55,340 nucleotides of DNA, taken from contig JBCCFW010000029.1 of NCBI GenBank assembly GCA_039029535.1, forward strand, positions 1-55,340, given 5' to 3'. The position numbers were made by a program, and so were the translations under genes. The number at the start of each line of letters is the position of its first letter. The stretch's first letter is position 1. This DNA comes from JBCCFW01 sp039029535 (GTDB lineage Bacteria > Acidobacteriota > JBCCFW01). This document shows positions 43,647 to 51,238 of the stretch, piece by piece. Below the pieces are notes generated by a model that was given only the letters and a program-made list of their open reading frames with translations, had not been told where the DNA came from and ran no database searches.

Positions 43647-44593
43647 GTCGGAGGCAGCCCGTGCCGGAAGGGATCCTCCGGCGAGAAGCACAGGGTCGAT
43701 CGCGCCACGACGTGAGCCCGCCCCTGAAGCGTCGGGATGAGCCGACCGTCGGCGTCCTCGTCGAGCCGACCGACGAAGCGACCACCGACCAGGCTCTCCT
43801 GCACCCAGCTCTCCCCCAGCGCGAGCTCCCCCCGAGCGTGAAGAACCGCGAGCTTGGCCGAGGTGCCCGTGCCGCAAGGCGAGCGATCCCACTCACCGCC
43901 GGGGCAAAGGACGAAGTTGCGTGCGTTCACCTCGGAGTCGGGTGAGGCCGAGACCAGCTCCACGTGATCGACGACGCCCTCATCACCCAGCGGTCGCAGG
44001 TCGTCGAGCGCACGACGGATCGCGGCGCTGACCTCCAGCAAGCGGGGCAGCTCCGACGGCACGAGCTCGAGCCCGGGCACCGTCGTGAGGAAGAACCAGT
44101 TGCCACCCCACGCCAGGTCGCCACGTAGCCGACCCACGCCGTCGACCTCCAGCTCGAGGTCGAGTCGCTCGGCACGTGCGGGCACGTTCTCGAAGCGAAC
44201 CGAGCCGTCGTCGAGACGTCGTGCACCGACCGGTCCGACGGCCGTGTCGATGACGACCTCGCCCTCGGGCAAGCGTCCGAGCCAGGCCAAGGTCTCCACG
44301 ACGCCGATGAGCCCGTGACCACACATCCACAGCGGACCGACGTTGTTGAAGAACACGACGCCCGCCGCGGCACCTTCGCTCACCGGCTCGGTGAGCAAGG
44401 CCGCGACCACCGCCTCGTGTCCCCGCGGCTCCGCCACGACGCCGCGCATGAGCTCGCCGTGCGACTCGGCCATCTCGCGTCGACGGTCTTTCATGGTCGT
44501 GGACGCGAGCTCTGGCCAACCGTCGATGACGACCCGCGTCGGCTCCCCCTCCGTGTGGGAGTCGACGACCTCGAGCCGGTCCGGGAGACTCAC
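43643..44593 (-). CDS. 4-hydroxyproline 2-epimerase (proline racemase family)
   Basis: The 316-residue protein begins VVDSHTEGEPTRVV and has both active-site cysteines of the racemase/epimerase branch: Cys91 in MCGHG and Cys240 in SPCGTGTSA. The related dehydratase has Thr at the first or second site, so epimerisation is favoured. It would turn trans-4-hydroxy-L-proline into cis-4-hydroxy-D-proline, feeding the dehydrogenase encoded next. It overlaps the aldehyde dehydrogenase gene by four bases (ATGA). Confidence 0.9.
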   Translation of the reverse strand: MSLPDRLEVVDSHTEGEPTRVVIDGWPELASTTMKDRRREMAESHGELMRGVVAEPRGHEAVVAALLTEPVSEGAAAGVVFFNNVGPLWMCGHGLIGVVETLAWLGRLPEGEVVIDTAVGPVGARRLDDGSVRFENVPARAERLDLELEVDGVGRLRGDLAWGGNWFFLTTVPGLELVPSELPRLLEVSAAIRRALDDLRPLGDEGVVDHVELVSASPDSEVNARNFVLCPGGEWDRSPCGTGTSAKLAVLHARGELALGESWVQESLVGGRFVGRLDEDADGRLIPTLQGRAHVVARSTLCFSPEDPFRHGLPPT

Positions 44594-46182
44594 GTGCGAG
44601 TGACCGGTTCCCGAGTGAGCTGACCGTTGACCAAACGAAGCAAGCCGAGCGGGTTGTCGTCCCGCAGCTCCGGCGGGAGCGCGGCGTCGGGGAAGTCCTG
44701 CCAGCAGGTCGGTCGCAGGAAGCGCGCGATGGCCGCCGTGCCCACCGAGGTCGTTCGCTCGTCGCTGCTGGCCGGATACGGACCGCCGTGGTGCATGGCC
44801 GGCGACACCTCCACGCCCGTCGGGAAGCCCCGCAGGACGAGACGACCCGCGCGACGCGACAACGTGGACAACAGACCAGTCGCTCCCGCGAGCTCGTCGT
44901 CGGTGGCATGCAACGTCGCCGTGAGCTGACCCGGTAGCGCTGCCGCCAGCGCCGTCATGGCGTCGGTCGAGTCCGCCGTGATGAGAAGGGTCGCTGGACC
45001 ATAGAGCTCCGACAGCAAGTGCGGACGCGAGGTCAGCGTCGTCGCGCTGACGCCGAGCAAGGCGGGCTGCAAGGCAGCGCCGTCACCCCCGACGGTCCCC
45101 GCCAGGAGCTCGACGTCGGGCGTGTCGAGGAAGGTCTGCAAGTCGGAGCGATAGCTCTCGGCGATCCCGGCATGCACCGCCGTGCCAGTCGGCGCGTCGC
45201 TCACGGCCGCGACCAACGCCTCGCGGAAGCCGTCGGCCTCGGCGCCGGTCGGAACGACCAACATGCCCGGGTTCGTGCAGAACTGACCCGCGCCCAGCGT
45301 GAGCGAGCCGACGGTGGCCGCGGCCAGCGCTGCCGGGTCTTGACTGAGCACGCCGGTCAGGAAGAAGACCGGGTTGCTCGATCCCATCTCGGCGTGGACG
45401 GGGATGGGCTCGGGTCGGGCCGCTGCTCGATCGAAGAGCGCGCGGCCCGCTCGCAGCGAGCCGGTGAAACCGACCGACTTGATGCTCGGATGGTCGACGA
45501 GCTCCTCGCCCACGCGCGGGCTCGCCCCGTGGACCAGCGAGAACGCTCCGCCCGGTAGCTCGTGCTTGGCGACCGCCTTCGCGACCGCGGCCGCGACCAG
45601 CTCCGAGCCGCCCGGGTGCGCGGGATGTCCCTTGACGACGACGGGACAGCCGGCAGCGAGCGCCGAGGCGGTGTCACCACCGGCGACGGAGAACGCGAGC
45701 GGGAAGTTGGAGGCGCCGAACACCGCCACCGGTCCCAGCGGTCGCAGCACGCGACGCAGGTCGGGACGGGGCAAGGGCTCGCGATCGGGCAACGCCGTGT
45801 CGATGCGAGCGTCGAGGCAGGTGCCGTCGCGGAGCAGCTCGGCGAAGAGCCGGAGCTGACCGACGGTGCGTCCGCGCTCGCCGGTCAGTCGCGCCGGCGG
45901 CAAGGCCGTCTCACGACCGAGCCGTTCGAGCAGCGGGTCGCCCAGCTCGAAGATCTCGTCGGCGATGGTCTCCAGCAGTTGCGCTCGCTCCGACGGCGCG
46001 AGGGCGGCCAGCGCCGTGAACGCCTCTTCGGCCGCATCGGCTGCCTGCGCGATCTCGGCCGAGGTCGCTTCGGGGAAGCCCGGCTCGAGCGTCTCGCCCG
46101 TGGTCGGGTCGACCGCTTGAAAGCGCTCGCTCCCCTCGGCGCTGCGACGACCCGCGATCCAGTGAGTGCCTTCGAGCTCCAC
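44590..46182 (-). CDS. Alpha-ketoglutaric semialdehyde dehydrogenase (2,5-dioxovalerate dehydrogenase)
   Basis: An aldehyde dehydrogenase of the KGSADH type: WIAGRRSAEGSERFQAVDPTTGE at the start, RPLGPVAVFGASNFPLAFSVAGGDTASALAAGCPVVVKGHPAHP for cofactor binding, VHAEMGSSNPVFFL with the general-base Glu, and LGAGQFCTNPGMLVV with the catalytic Cys. It oxidises alpha-ketoglutaric semialdehyde to 2-oxoglutarate, the last step of the pathway. I choose the GTG at 46182 because AGGAGG lies four bases upstream; an ATG nine codons earlier (46209) is possible. First gene of the five-gene minus-strand operon. Confidence 0.88.
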   Translation of the reverse strand: MELEGTHWIAGRRSAEGSERFQAVDPTTGETLEPGFPEATSAEIAQAADAAEEAFTALAALAPSERAQLLETIADEIFELGDPLLERLGRETALPPARLTGERGRTVGQLRLFAELLRDGTCLDARIDTALPDREPLPRPDLRRVLRPLGPVAVFGASNFPLAFSVAGGDTASALAAGCPVVVKGHPAHPGGSELVAAAVAKAVAKHELPGGAFSLVHGASPRVGEELVDHPSIKSVGFTGSLRAGRALFDRAAARPEPIPVHAEMGSSNPVFFLTGVLSQDPAALAAATVGSLTLGAGQFCTNPGMLVVPTGAEADGFREALVAAVSDAPTGTAVHAGIAESYRSDLQTFLDTPDVELLAGTVGGDGAALQPALLGVSATTLTSRPHLLSELYGPATLLITADSTDAMTALAAALPGQLTATLHATDDELAGATGLLSTLSRRAGRLVLRGFPTGVEVSPAMHHGGPYPASSDERTTSVGTAAIARFLRPTCWQDFPDAALPPELRDDNPLGLLRLVNGQLTREPVTRT

Positions 46183-46274
46183 GCGACCTCCTGTCGATCC
46201 CGACTTCATGACGCCGGGGCAGCTATCATGCCCCTCTCGTCGCCGCCGCGACGCAGGACTCCGGAGCCACCATC

Positions 46275-47183
46275 GTGTCCAGTCCCTGGAAGGGCGTCTA
46301 CCCCGCAGCCACCACCCAGTTCCACGAGGATGAGAGCCTCGACCTCGAAGGCACCGCCCAGCACGTCGAGACGCTGCTCGACGCCGGCGTGGACGGACTC
46401 GTCATGCTCGGGACCCTCGGCGAAGGCACGTCGCTCCAGCACGAAGAGAAGCTCGCCGTCCTCGAGACCACGGTGAAGACCAGCGCCGGCCGCGTGCCCG
46501 TCCTCGCCGGCATCGCCGAGCCGACCACCGCCGGCGCGATCACGCTGACCCGTCAGGCAGACGAGCTGGGAGTCGACGGCGTCATGGTGCTGCCAGGCCT
46601 CACCTATCGCAGCGACCACCGCGAGACCGTCACCCACTACCGCCGCGTCGCCGAAGACGGCGGCCTGCCGGTGATGGTCTACAACAACCCCGTCTCCTAC
46701 GGCGTCGACGTCACGCCCGAGGCGCTGCGCGAGCTGGCCGACGTGGAGGGCATCGTCGCGGTGAAGGAGTCATCGGAGGACGTGCGACGCATCACCGACA
46801 TCCGCAACGTCGTGGGCGACCGCTATCAGCTCTTCTGCGGCGTGGACGACATCGCCCTCGAGTGCCTCGCCGCCGGGGCCGACGGCTGGCTCGCCGGTCT
46901 CGTCGACGCCTTCCCCGACGAGACCGTCCACCTCTACCGACTCATGGCTGACGCCCGACTCGACGAGGCCCGCGCTCTCTACCGCTGGTTCATGCCTCTC
47001 CTCCACCTCGACACGAACCCGCGCCTCGTCCAGAACATCAAGCTGGCGATGGTCGAGCGCGGCTGGGGCCGGGACACCGTCCGGGCCCCTCGGCTGCCCC
47101 TCGCCGAGCCCGAGCGCTCGGAGGTGCTCGCGGTCATCAGGGAGGCCCTGGCGAACCGACCCGAGCTCCCGAAGTCGAGCTGA
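46275..47183 (+). CDS. DapA-family lyase, probable 1-pyrroline-4-hydroxy-2-carboxylate deaminase
   Basis: A 302-residue class I aldolase-fold protein: GTLGEGTSLQHEEKLAV, MVYNNPVSYGVDVTPE with the catalytic Tyr136, and GIVAVKESSEDVRR with the Schiff-base Lys164. DapA itself makes dihydrodipicolinate, but in this context the deaminase that converts delta1-pyrroline-4-hydroxy-2-carboxylate to alpha-ketoglutaric semialdehyde is the better assignment. It is transcribed divergently from the other five pathway genes across a 92-base gap, beginning with GTG behind GGAG. Confidence 0.85.
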   Translation: MSSPWKGVYPAATTQFHEDESLDLEGTAQHVETLLDAGVDGLVMLGTLGEGTSLQHEEKLAVLETTVKTSAGRVPVLAGIAEPTTAGAITLTRQADELGVDGVMVLPGLTYRSDHRETVTHYRRVAEDGGLPVMVYNNPVSYGVDVTPEALRELADVEGIVAVKESSEDVRRITDIRNVVGDRYQLFCGVDDIALECLAAGADGWLAGLVDAFPDETVHLYRLMADARLDEARALYRWFMPLLHLDTNPRLVQNIKLAMVERGWGRDTVRAPRLPLAEPERSEVLAVIREALANRPELPKSS

Positions 47184-47234
47184 CCGGGAGCAGGGCCAGA
47201 CCCGGCCGCTGACAAGATCCTCACCGTCACGCTC

Positions 47235-47282
47235 GGCAGGGGCGGATCCGGCCCGGAACGGGCCGAGACCGACCTGCCGCCC
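47235..47282 (+). other. Nested hairpin downstream of the DapA-type gene
   Basis: An inner perfect stem CGGCCCG-GAA-CGGGCCG (47249-47265) lies inside an outer GGCAGG/CCTGCC pair. It may terminate transcription, but no T run follows. Confidence 0.4.
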
Positions 47283-47334
47283 GTTCTCGGCGGTCTCCCC
47301 GTGCGACAGCTCCCCTCCAACTAGTTAGTCGACC

Positions 47335-47363
47335 TTGCTGCTCGCCGGTCCGGGACCTAGCCT
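47335..47363 (+). promoter_or_regulatory. Candidate promoter of the VWA gene
   Basis: TTGCTG (47335-47340) and TAGCCT (47358-47363) are separated by 17 bases, about 100 bases before the start codon, leaving a structured leader. Confidence 0.4.
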
Positions 47364-47425
47364 TAAAGTAGAAAAACTCATCTCGGTGCCCGTGCCTGGG
47401 CCCTTTCGCCACGATCATCGCCATG

Positions 47426-47445
47426 GCCGACCCGGAGGGGTCGGC
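47426..47445 (+). promoter_or_regulatory. Leader hairpin just upstream of the VWA ribosome site
   Basis: GCCGACCCGGAGGGGTCGGC is a perfect 8-bp stem with a GGAG tetraloop, placed seven bases before the real GGAGG ribosome site. The loop imitates a Shine-Dalgarno. It may stabilise the mRNA or tune translation. Confidence 0.5.
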
Positions 47446-47462
47446 GACGTCGGAGGACGTCC

Positions 47463-49211
47463 ATGCGACCCAACCGCACAGTCTCCTGGCTTGTTCTCGC
47501 CCTCATGACGACCACCTGGTGCCTGCCGGCCATCGCCCGGCCCGGCCGCCTGGGCAACCTGCGCATGACGGCACCTGCCATGTCGGCCCGAGGGGATACG
47601 GGGAACACCCTCGAGCCGGCCATGCTCACCTTCGAAGGTGACGCGTGCAGCTGCTTCACGGCAACGTCGGTTGCCACCGTTGCCGAGGCCATTCAGCAGG
47701 CCGACATCATGCTCGCCATCGACCTCACCGGCTCGATGTTCGAGGAGCGCGACGAGCTCATCAACAACATCAACGGGATCATCCTCGACATCGAGTCGTT
47801 CATTCCGGACGTCGCATTCGGTCTGATCTCCTACAAGGACTACCCGTCCAACGCTCCGGTCAACACGCCCTGCCCGTACTCCTCGACCTACGGCGGCGGC
47901 ACCGACTACCCCTTCCAGCTCGAGCAGGCCATCACCACCGATGACGCGCTCGTGACGGCGGCGGTTGGGGCCCTTCCGCCGGCCTCCGGCGGCTCCGACG
48001 CTCCCGAGTCCTACAACCGCATCCTCCTCGAGGCCTACGACAACCCGATCCTCGGCTGGCGTGCCGGCTCGCGTCGCGTGCTCGTGAACTTCGGCGACGA
48101 GATGCCCCACGACTGCAACGTGCTCGAGTGCCTCGGCGGCACGTCCGGCACCGACCGCGGCATCGACCTCGGCCGTGACGGCATCCCCGACAGTGGTGAC
48201 GAGCTCGCCACGCTGGATCAGATCGACGGTCTCGTCGACGACAACGTCGTGCTCATCCACTTCGACTCCTCGCCCACGATCAACAACGACGGTGGCTTCA
48301 GCTACCAGCAGATCTGGGACTGCTGGGCCGCGCAGACCGGTGGTCAGGCCGTCAAGCTCAACACCGACGGCACGCCGCAGGGCGGCGCCAACCTCCCCGA
48401 GCTCATCGCCGACATCGTCGGTGAGGTCTCGAACTTCTGCGAGTCGCTCTCGCTGAAGGCCGAGCCCGGCTTCGAGGAGTGGCTCACCAACGCCGGTCCG
48501 GTCTACCCCGACGTCGAGGGCCCGGCCACCCGCGAGTTCGACATCGAGATCTGCGTGCCCGAGGACACCCCTCCGGGCGTGTACACCTTCGACATCATCC
48601 TCGACTGTGACGGTGACGACTCCGCCACGCAGACCGTCGAGGTCACCGTGGTCGACGACGGCGACCCGTGCTGCGGCATCGACTGTGCCGAGCTCGACTA
48701 CTCCGGCGTCTCCGCCGGTGACGTCGTCACCTCCCTCCCAGGAATCCCGTCCATCACCGCCCTCGGCGCGAGCGGCGGCACCAACGTGGTCGCCTACGAC
48801 ACCGCGGTCGAGACCTGTGAGGACGACGACCTCGTCATCAACCAGGGCCTGGCGCTGGTCATCCAGGAGGACACCTCCTCCTGCGTGCCCGATGACGACG
48901 GCTTCGGCGGCACGATGACGCTGACCTTCGATCCGCCGGTGGAGATCGGTGAGGTCGTCCTGGTCGACATCGACGAGCTCGGCACCACGGTCATCGCCCG
49001 TGACGCCGGTGGCTCGGTGCTCGCGAGCGTGAACGCGCCCGCCAGCGCCGACGGCGGCACGATGAACGTCATGCTCGATGTCTGCGGCGTGACCGAGCTC
49101 GAGATCGAGTTCGGCGGCTCCGGCGCCCTGCTCGGCCTCCAGTGCACCGACCGTCTCGGCCTCCTGGGCGGCCTGCCCATTCAGTTCCAGCGCGGCAACT
49201 TCCGTCCGTGA
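47463..49211 (+). CDS. Secreted von Willebrand factor A (VWA) protein
   Basis: GGAGG stands six bases before the ATG. The 582-residue protein has a signal peptide (WLVLALMTTTWCLPAIA) and a VWA domain at about residues 80-320: QADIMLAIDLTGSMFEERD supplies the metal site as DxTGS instead of the usual DxSxS, and RVLVNFGDEMPHD supplies the third MIDAS loop. A beta-sandwich with CCGIDCAELDY follows, and a final lectin-like beta domain (TMTLTFDPPVEIGEVVLVDIDELGT). Many Cys residues suggest disulfides. Adhesion or matrix binding is expected. Confidence 0.85.
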   Translation: MRPNRTVSWLVLALMTTTWCLPAIARPGRLGNLRMTAPAMSARGDTGNTLEPAMLTFEGDACSCFTATSVATVAEAIQQADIMLAIDLTGSMFEERDELINNINGIILDIESFIPDVAFGLISYKDYPSNAPVNTPCPYSSTYGGGTDYPFQLEQAITTDDALVTAAVGALPPASGGSDAPESYNRILLEAYDNPILGWRAGSRRVLVNFGDEMPHDCNVLECLGGTSGTDRGIDLGRDGIPDSGDELATLDQIDGLVDDNVVLIHFDSSPTINNDGGFSYQQIWDCWAAQTGGQAVKLNTDGTPQGGANLPELIADIVGEVSNFCESLSLKAEPGFEEWLTNAGPVYPDVEGPATREFDIEICVPEDTPPGVYTFDIILDCDGDDSATQTVEVTVVDDGDPCCGIDCAELDYSGVSAGDVVTSLPGIPSITALGASGGTNVVAYDTAVETCEDDDLVINQGLALVIQEDTSSCVPDDDGFGGTMTLTFDPPVEIGEVVLVDIDELGTTVIARDAGGSVLASVNAPASADGGTMNVMLDVCGVTELEIEFGGSGALLGLQCTDRLGLLGGLPIQFQRGNFRP

Positions 49212-49226
49212 ACCCGAGCTGACCCT

Positions 49227-49288
49227 CACGGTCGGGGCTCGGCCCCGACCGTGACCGAGGGCGCGTGATCATCCGGTCACGCGCCCTC
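49227..49288 (+). terminator. Two consecutive perfect hairpins after the VWA gene
   Basis: CACGGTCGGGGC-TCG-GCCCCGACCGTG (49227-49253) and GAGGGCGCGTGA/TCACGCGCCCTC with an eight-base loop (49257-49288), each 12 bp and without mismatch. No T run follows the second. Confidence 0.7.
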
Positions 49289-49379
49289 GTTGCGTCTGGG
49301 CCTCATCGGGGACGGGCTGACGTGCTCTTCGTCGACACGATGACGAGAGCGGGTAGTAGACTCAGCCTCGGAGAACCTC

Positions 49380-49895
49380 ATGACGAGTGAGCTCGGACAA
49401 CTGCTGGCACGCACCGACATCGGTCGCCCCCTCACCGAGGACGAGTGCGCCACGCTCGTGGCCGCCGGCCGCGTGCAGGTCGCCTTCAACGACCAGGCCC
49501 TGCTCACCGAGGGTGATCGCGGCGACACGATGCTCGTTCTCACCGAGGGCGAGGTCGTCGTCACCAAGAAGGATCAGCACGGCGAAGAGCGGGAGATCTG
49601 CCGGCTCGGAGAAGGCTCGGTCCTGGGCGAGATCTCCTTGCTCTGCGACGCCCCGCGCACCGCCAACGTGAAGGCGGCCGACACCGTGCGCTATCTCGAG
49701 CTCCCGCGGGACGCCTTCGAGAAGCTTCTCGAGGAGCAGGACCCCGCCGCCACCAAGGCTGCCGTCGCCATCGCCCGCATCCTCGGGCAGCGTCAGGCGA
49801 AGCTCAACGAGCGCCTCCTCCAGGTCCTGTCCGAAGGTCCCTCCGACGACGTGCGTCGCGTGCTCGACGAGATCGTCGTCGAGTGGGACGAGTGA
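49380..49895 (+). CDS. Cyclic nucleotide-binding domain protein
   Basis: A 171-residue protein made of one cNMP-binding (CAP-family) domain: LLTEGDRGDTMLVLTEGEVVV, then the phosphate-binding cassette GEISLLCDAPRTANVKA. The remaining ~60 residues are helical and lack a helix-turn-helix, so it is a sensor or adaptor rather than a DNA-binding regulator. It is followed 20 bases later by the HEPN-like gene. Confidence 0.88.
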   Translation: MTSELGQLLARTDIGRPLTEDECATLVAAGRVQVAFNDQALLTEGDRGDTMLVLTEGEVVVTKKDQHGEEREICRLGEGSVLGEISLLCDAPRTANVKAADTVRYLELPRDAFEKLLEEQDPAATKAAVAIARILGQRQAKLNERLLQVLSEGPSDDVRRVLDEIVVEWDE

Positions 49896-49915
49896 GCCGC
49901 GAGATCGACTGAGCG

Positions 49916-50365
49916 ATGCCCATCCCCGAAGACGAATTGGTCGTCTCCCTCCACCGCTACCATCAGCTCTGCGATCAGCTCCGCAACGAGCACGAGCTCC
50001 GGGTCCGTCATCGTCACGGCCTCGCCCGCGAGCTCCGCCCCGACGACTGGCTCGACGACGTCGACGGCCTGCTCCAGGACCTTCGCTGCCTCGTGCACTG
50101 GCTCGCGTCCCTCCACGTCGTGGCGGAGGGCTATCGCGAGATCAAGCTGCACGACGACCAGATCGACGAGCTGCTGACCTCCTCGCACGCCGACACCTTG
50201 CTGCGCTGCCGCAACTCGCTCTTCCACTTCCAGAAGGACTACTTCGACGCCCGCTTCTCGGAGCTCTTCCGCGCCGGCGGCGAGGCCATGACCTGGGCGC
50301 GCGACCTTCACGAGCGACTGTCCGAGTACCTCAGCAGCGAGATCGAGTCACGTCGCGGCCAGTGA
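49916..50365 (+). CDS. Small helical protein, possibly HEPN-like
   Basis: A 149-residue all-helical protein. LLRCRNSLFHFQKDYFDARFSELF contains R99-N100-x3-H104, fitting the Rx4-6H motif of HEPN nucleases in a helix of the right kind, followed by WARDLHERLSEYL. I do not recognise a specific family and the four-helix assignment is inference. It lies directly downstream of the cNMP-binding gene and is probably cotranscribed; convergent with panC. Confidence 0.5.
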   Translation: MPIPEDELVVSLHRYHQLCDQLRNEHELRVRHRHGLARELRPDDWLDDVDGLLQDLRCLVHWLASLHVVAEGYREIKLHDDQIDELLTSSHADTLLRCRNSLFHFQKDYFDARFSELFRAGGEAMTWARDLHERLSEYLSSEIESRRGQ

Positions 50366-50395
50366 TCGCCGGCAAGCGCGGGCCGCGCCGCGTCT

Positions 50396-51238
50396 TCACT
50401 CGAACAGGACGTTGTCGATGAGCCGGACCGCACCGAGGTCCACCGCCACCGCCAGGCATGCCGGCTGATCCACGGTCTCCAGCGGCTGCATCGTCTCGAG
50501 GTCGACGAGCTGCACGTAGTCGACCTCGACCCCCGGCGCCGCCTCCATGATCTCGCGACAGGCCTGCATGAGCACCGCCGCGTCGCGCTCCCCTGCCGAC
50601 CAGCGCTCGCTCGCCGCGCTCAGGCCGCGATGAAGCGACAGCGCGCTCTCGCGATCCTCGGGAGCGAGCCGGAGGTTGCGACTCGACATGGCCAGGCCGT
50701 CGGGCTCGCGCACGGTCGGACAACGCGTGAGCTGCACCTCGAGGAAGAGGTCGGCGCAGAGCCGACGGAGCACCAGCGCCTGCTGGATGTCCTTCTCTCC
50801 GAAGTAGGCCCGATCGGGCGCGACGAGGTTGAGGAGCTTGAGCACGACCGTGCAGATGCCACGGAAGTAGCCCGGACGGCTCGCACCGTCGAGATGCTCG
50901 GTGAGCCCCTCGACCTCGACCCAGGTGCGGTGCGTGTCCGGGTACATGCTCGCGTCGTCGGGATGGAAGATCAGGTCGACACCCAGCTCGTCGAGCAGGG
51001 CCGCGTCGCCTTCTGGATCTCTCGGATAGGTGTCGAGGTCCATCTCGGGCCCGAACTGCGCGGGGTTCACGTAGATGGAGACCACGACATGGTCGTTCTC
51101 TTCCTTGGCACGTCGGACCAGGGAGAGATGCCCCTCGTGCAAGGCGCCCATGGTCGGCACGAAGCCGACGCTGCGTCCGCCGGCGCGCAGCGCGCGTAGC
51201 TCGTCCCGCAGCTCGACGAAGTCGGCGACGGTCTTCAC
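50396..51238 (-). CDS. panC: Pantothenate synthetase PanC
   Basis: PanC joins pantoate and beta-alanine with ATP to form pantothenate. The 280-residue protein shows GFVPTMGALHEGHLSLVRRAKEEN (ATP site with HxGH), VSIYVNPAQF, DRAYFGEKDIQQ and SSRNLRL. The GTG start at 51238 overlaps the stop of the upstream PAS-GGDEF-EAL gene (GTGA), so it depends on that gene's transcription. No panB or panD is in the window. Confidence 0.95.
   Translation of the reverse strand: MKTVADFVELRDELRALRAGGRSVGFVPTMGALHEGHLSLVRRAKEENDHVVVSIYVNPAQFGPEMDLDTYPRDPEGDAALLDELGVDLIFHPDDASMYPDTHRTWVEVEGLTEHLDGASRPGYFRGICTVVLKLLNLVAPDRAYFGEKDIQQALVLRRLCADLFLEVQLTRCPTVREPDGLAMSSRNLRLAPEDRESALSLHRGLSAASERWSAGERDAAVLMQACREIMEAAPGVEVDYVQLVDLETMQPLETVDQPACLAVAVDLGAVRLIDNVLFE

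Noticed and set aside
47364..47462. Riboswitch in the leader of the VWA gene
   Set aside because: The leader contains a hairpin but I could not match it to the conserved core of any riboswitch class, including c-di-GMP-I.
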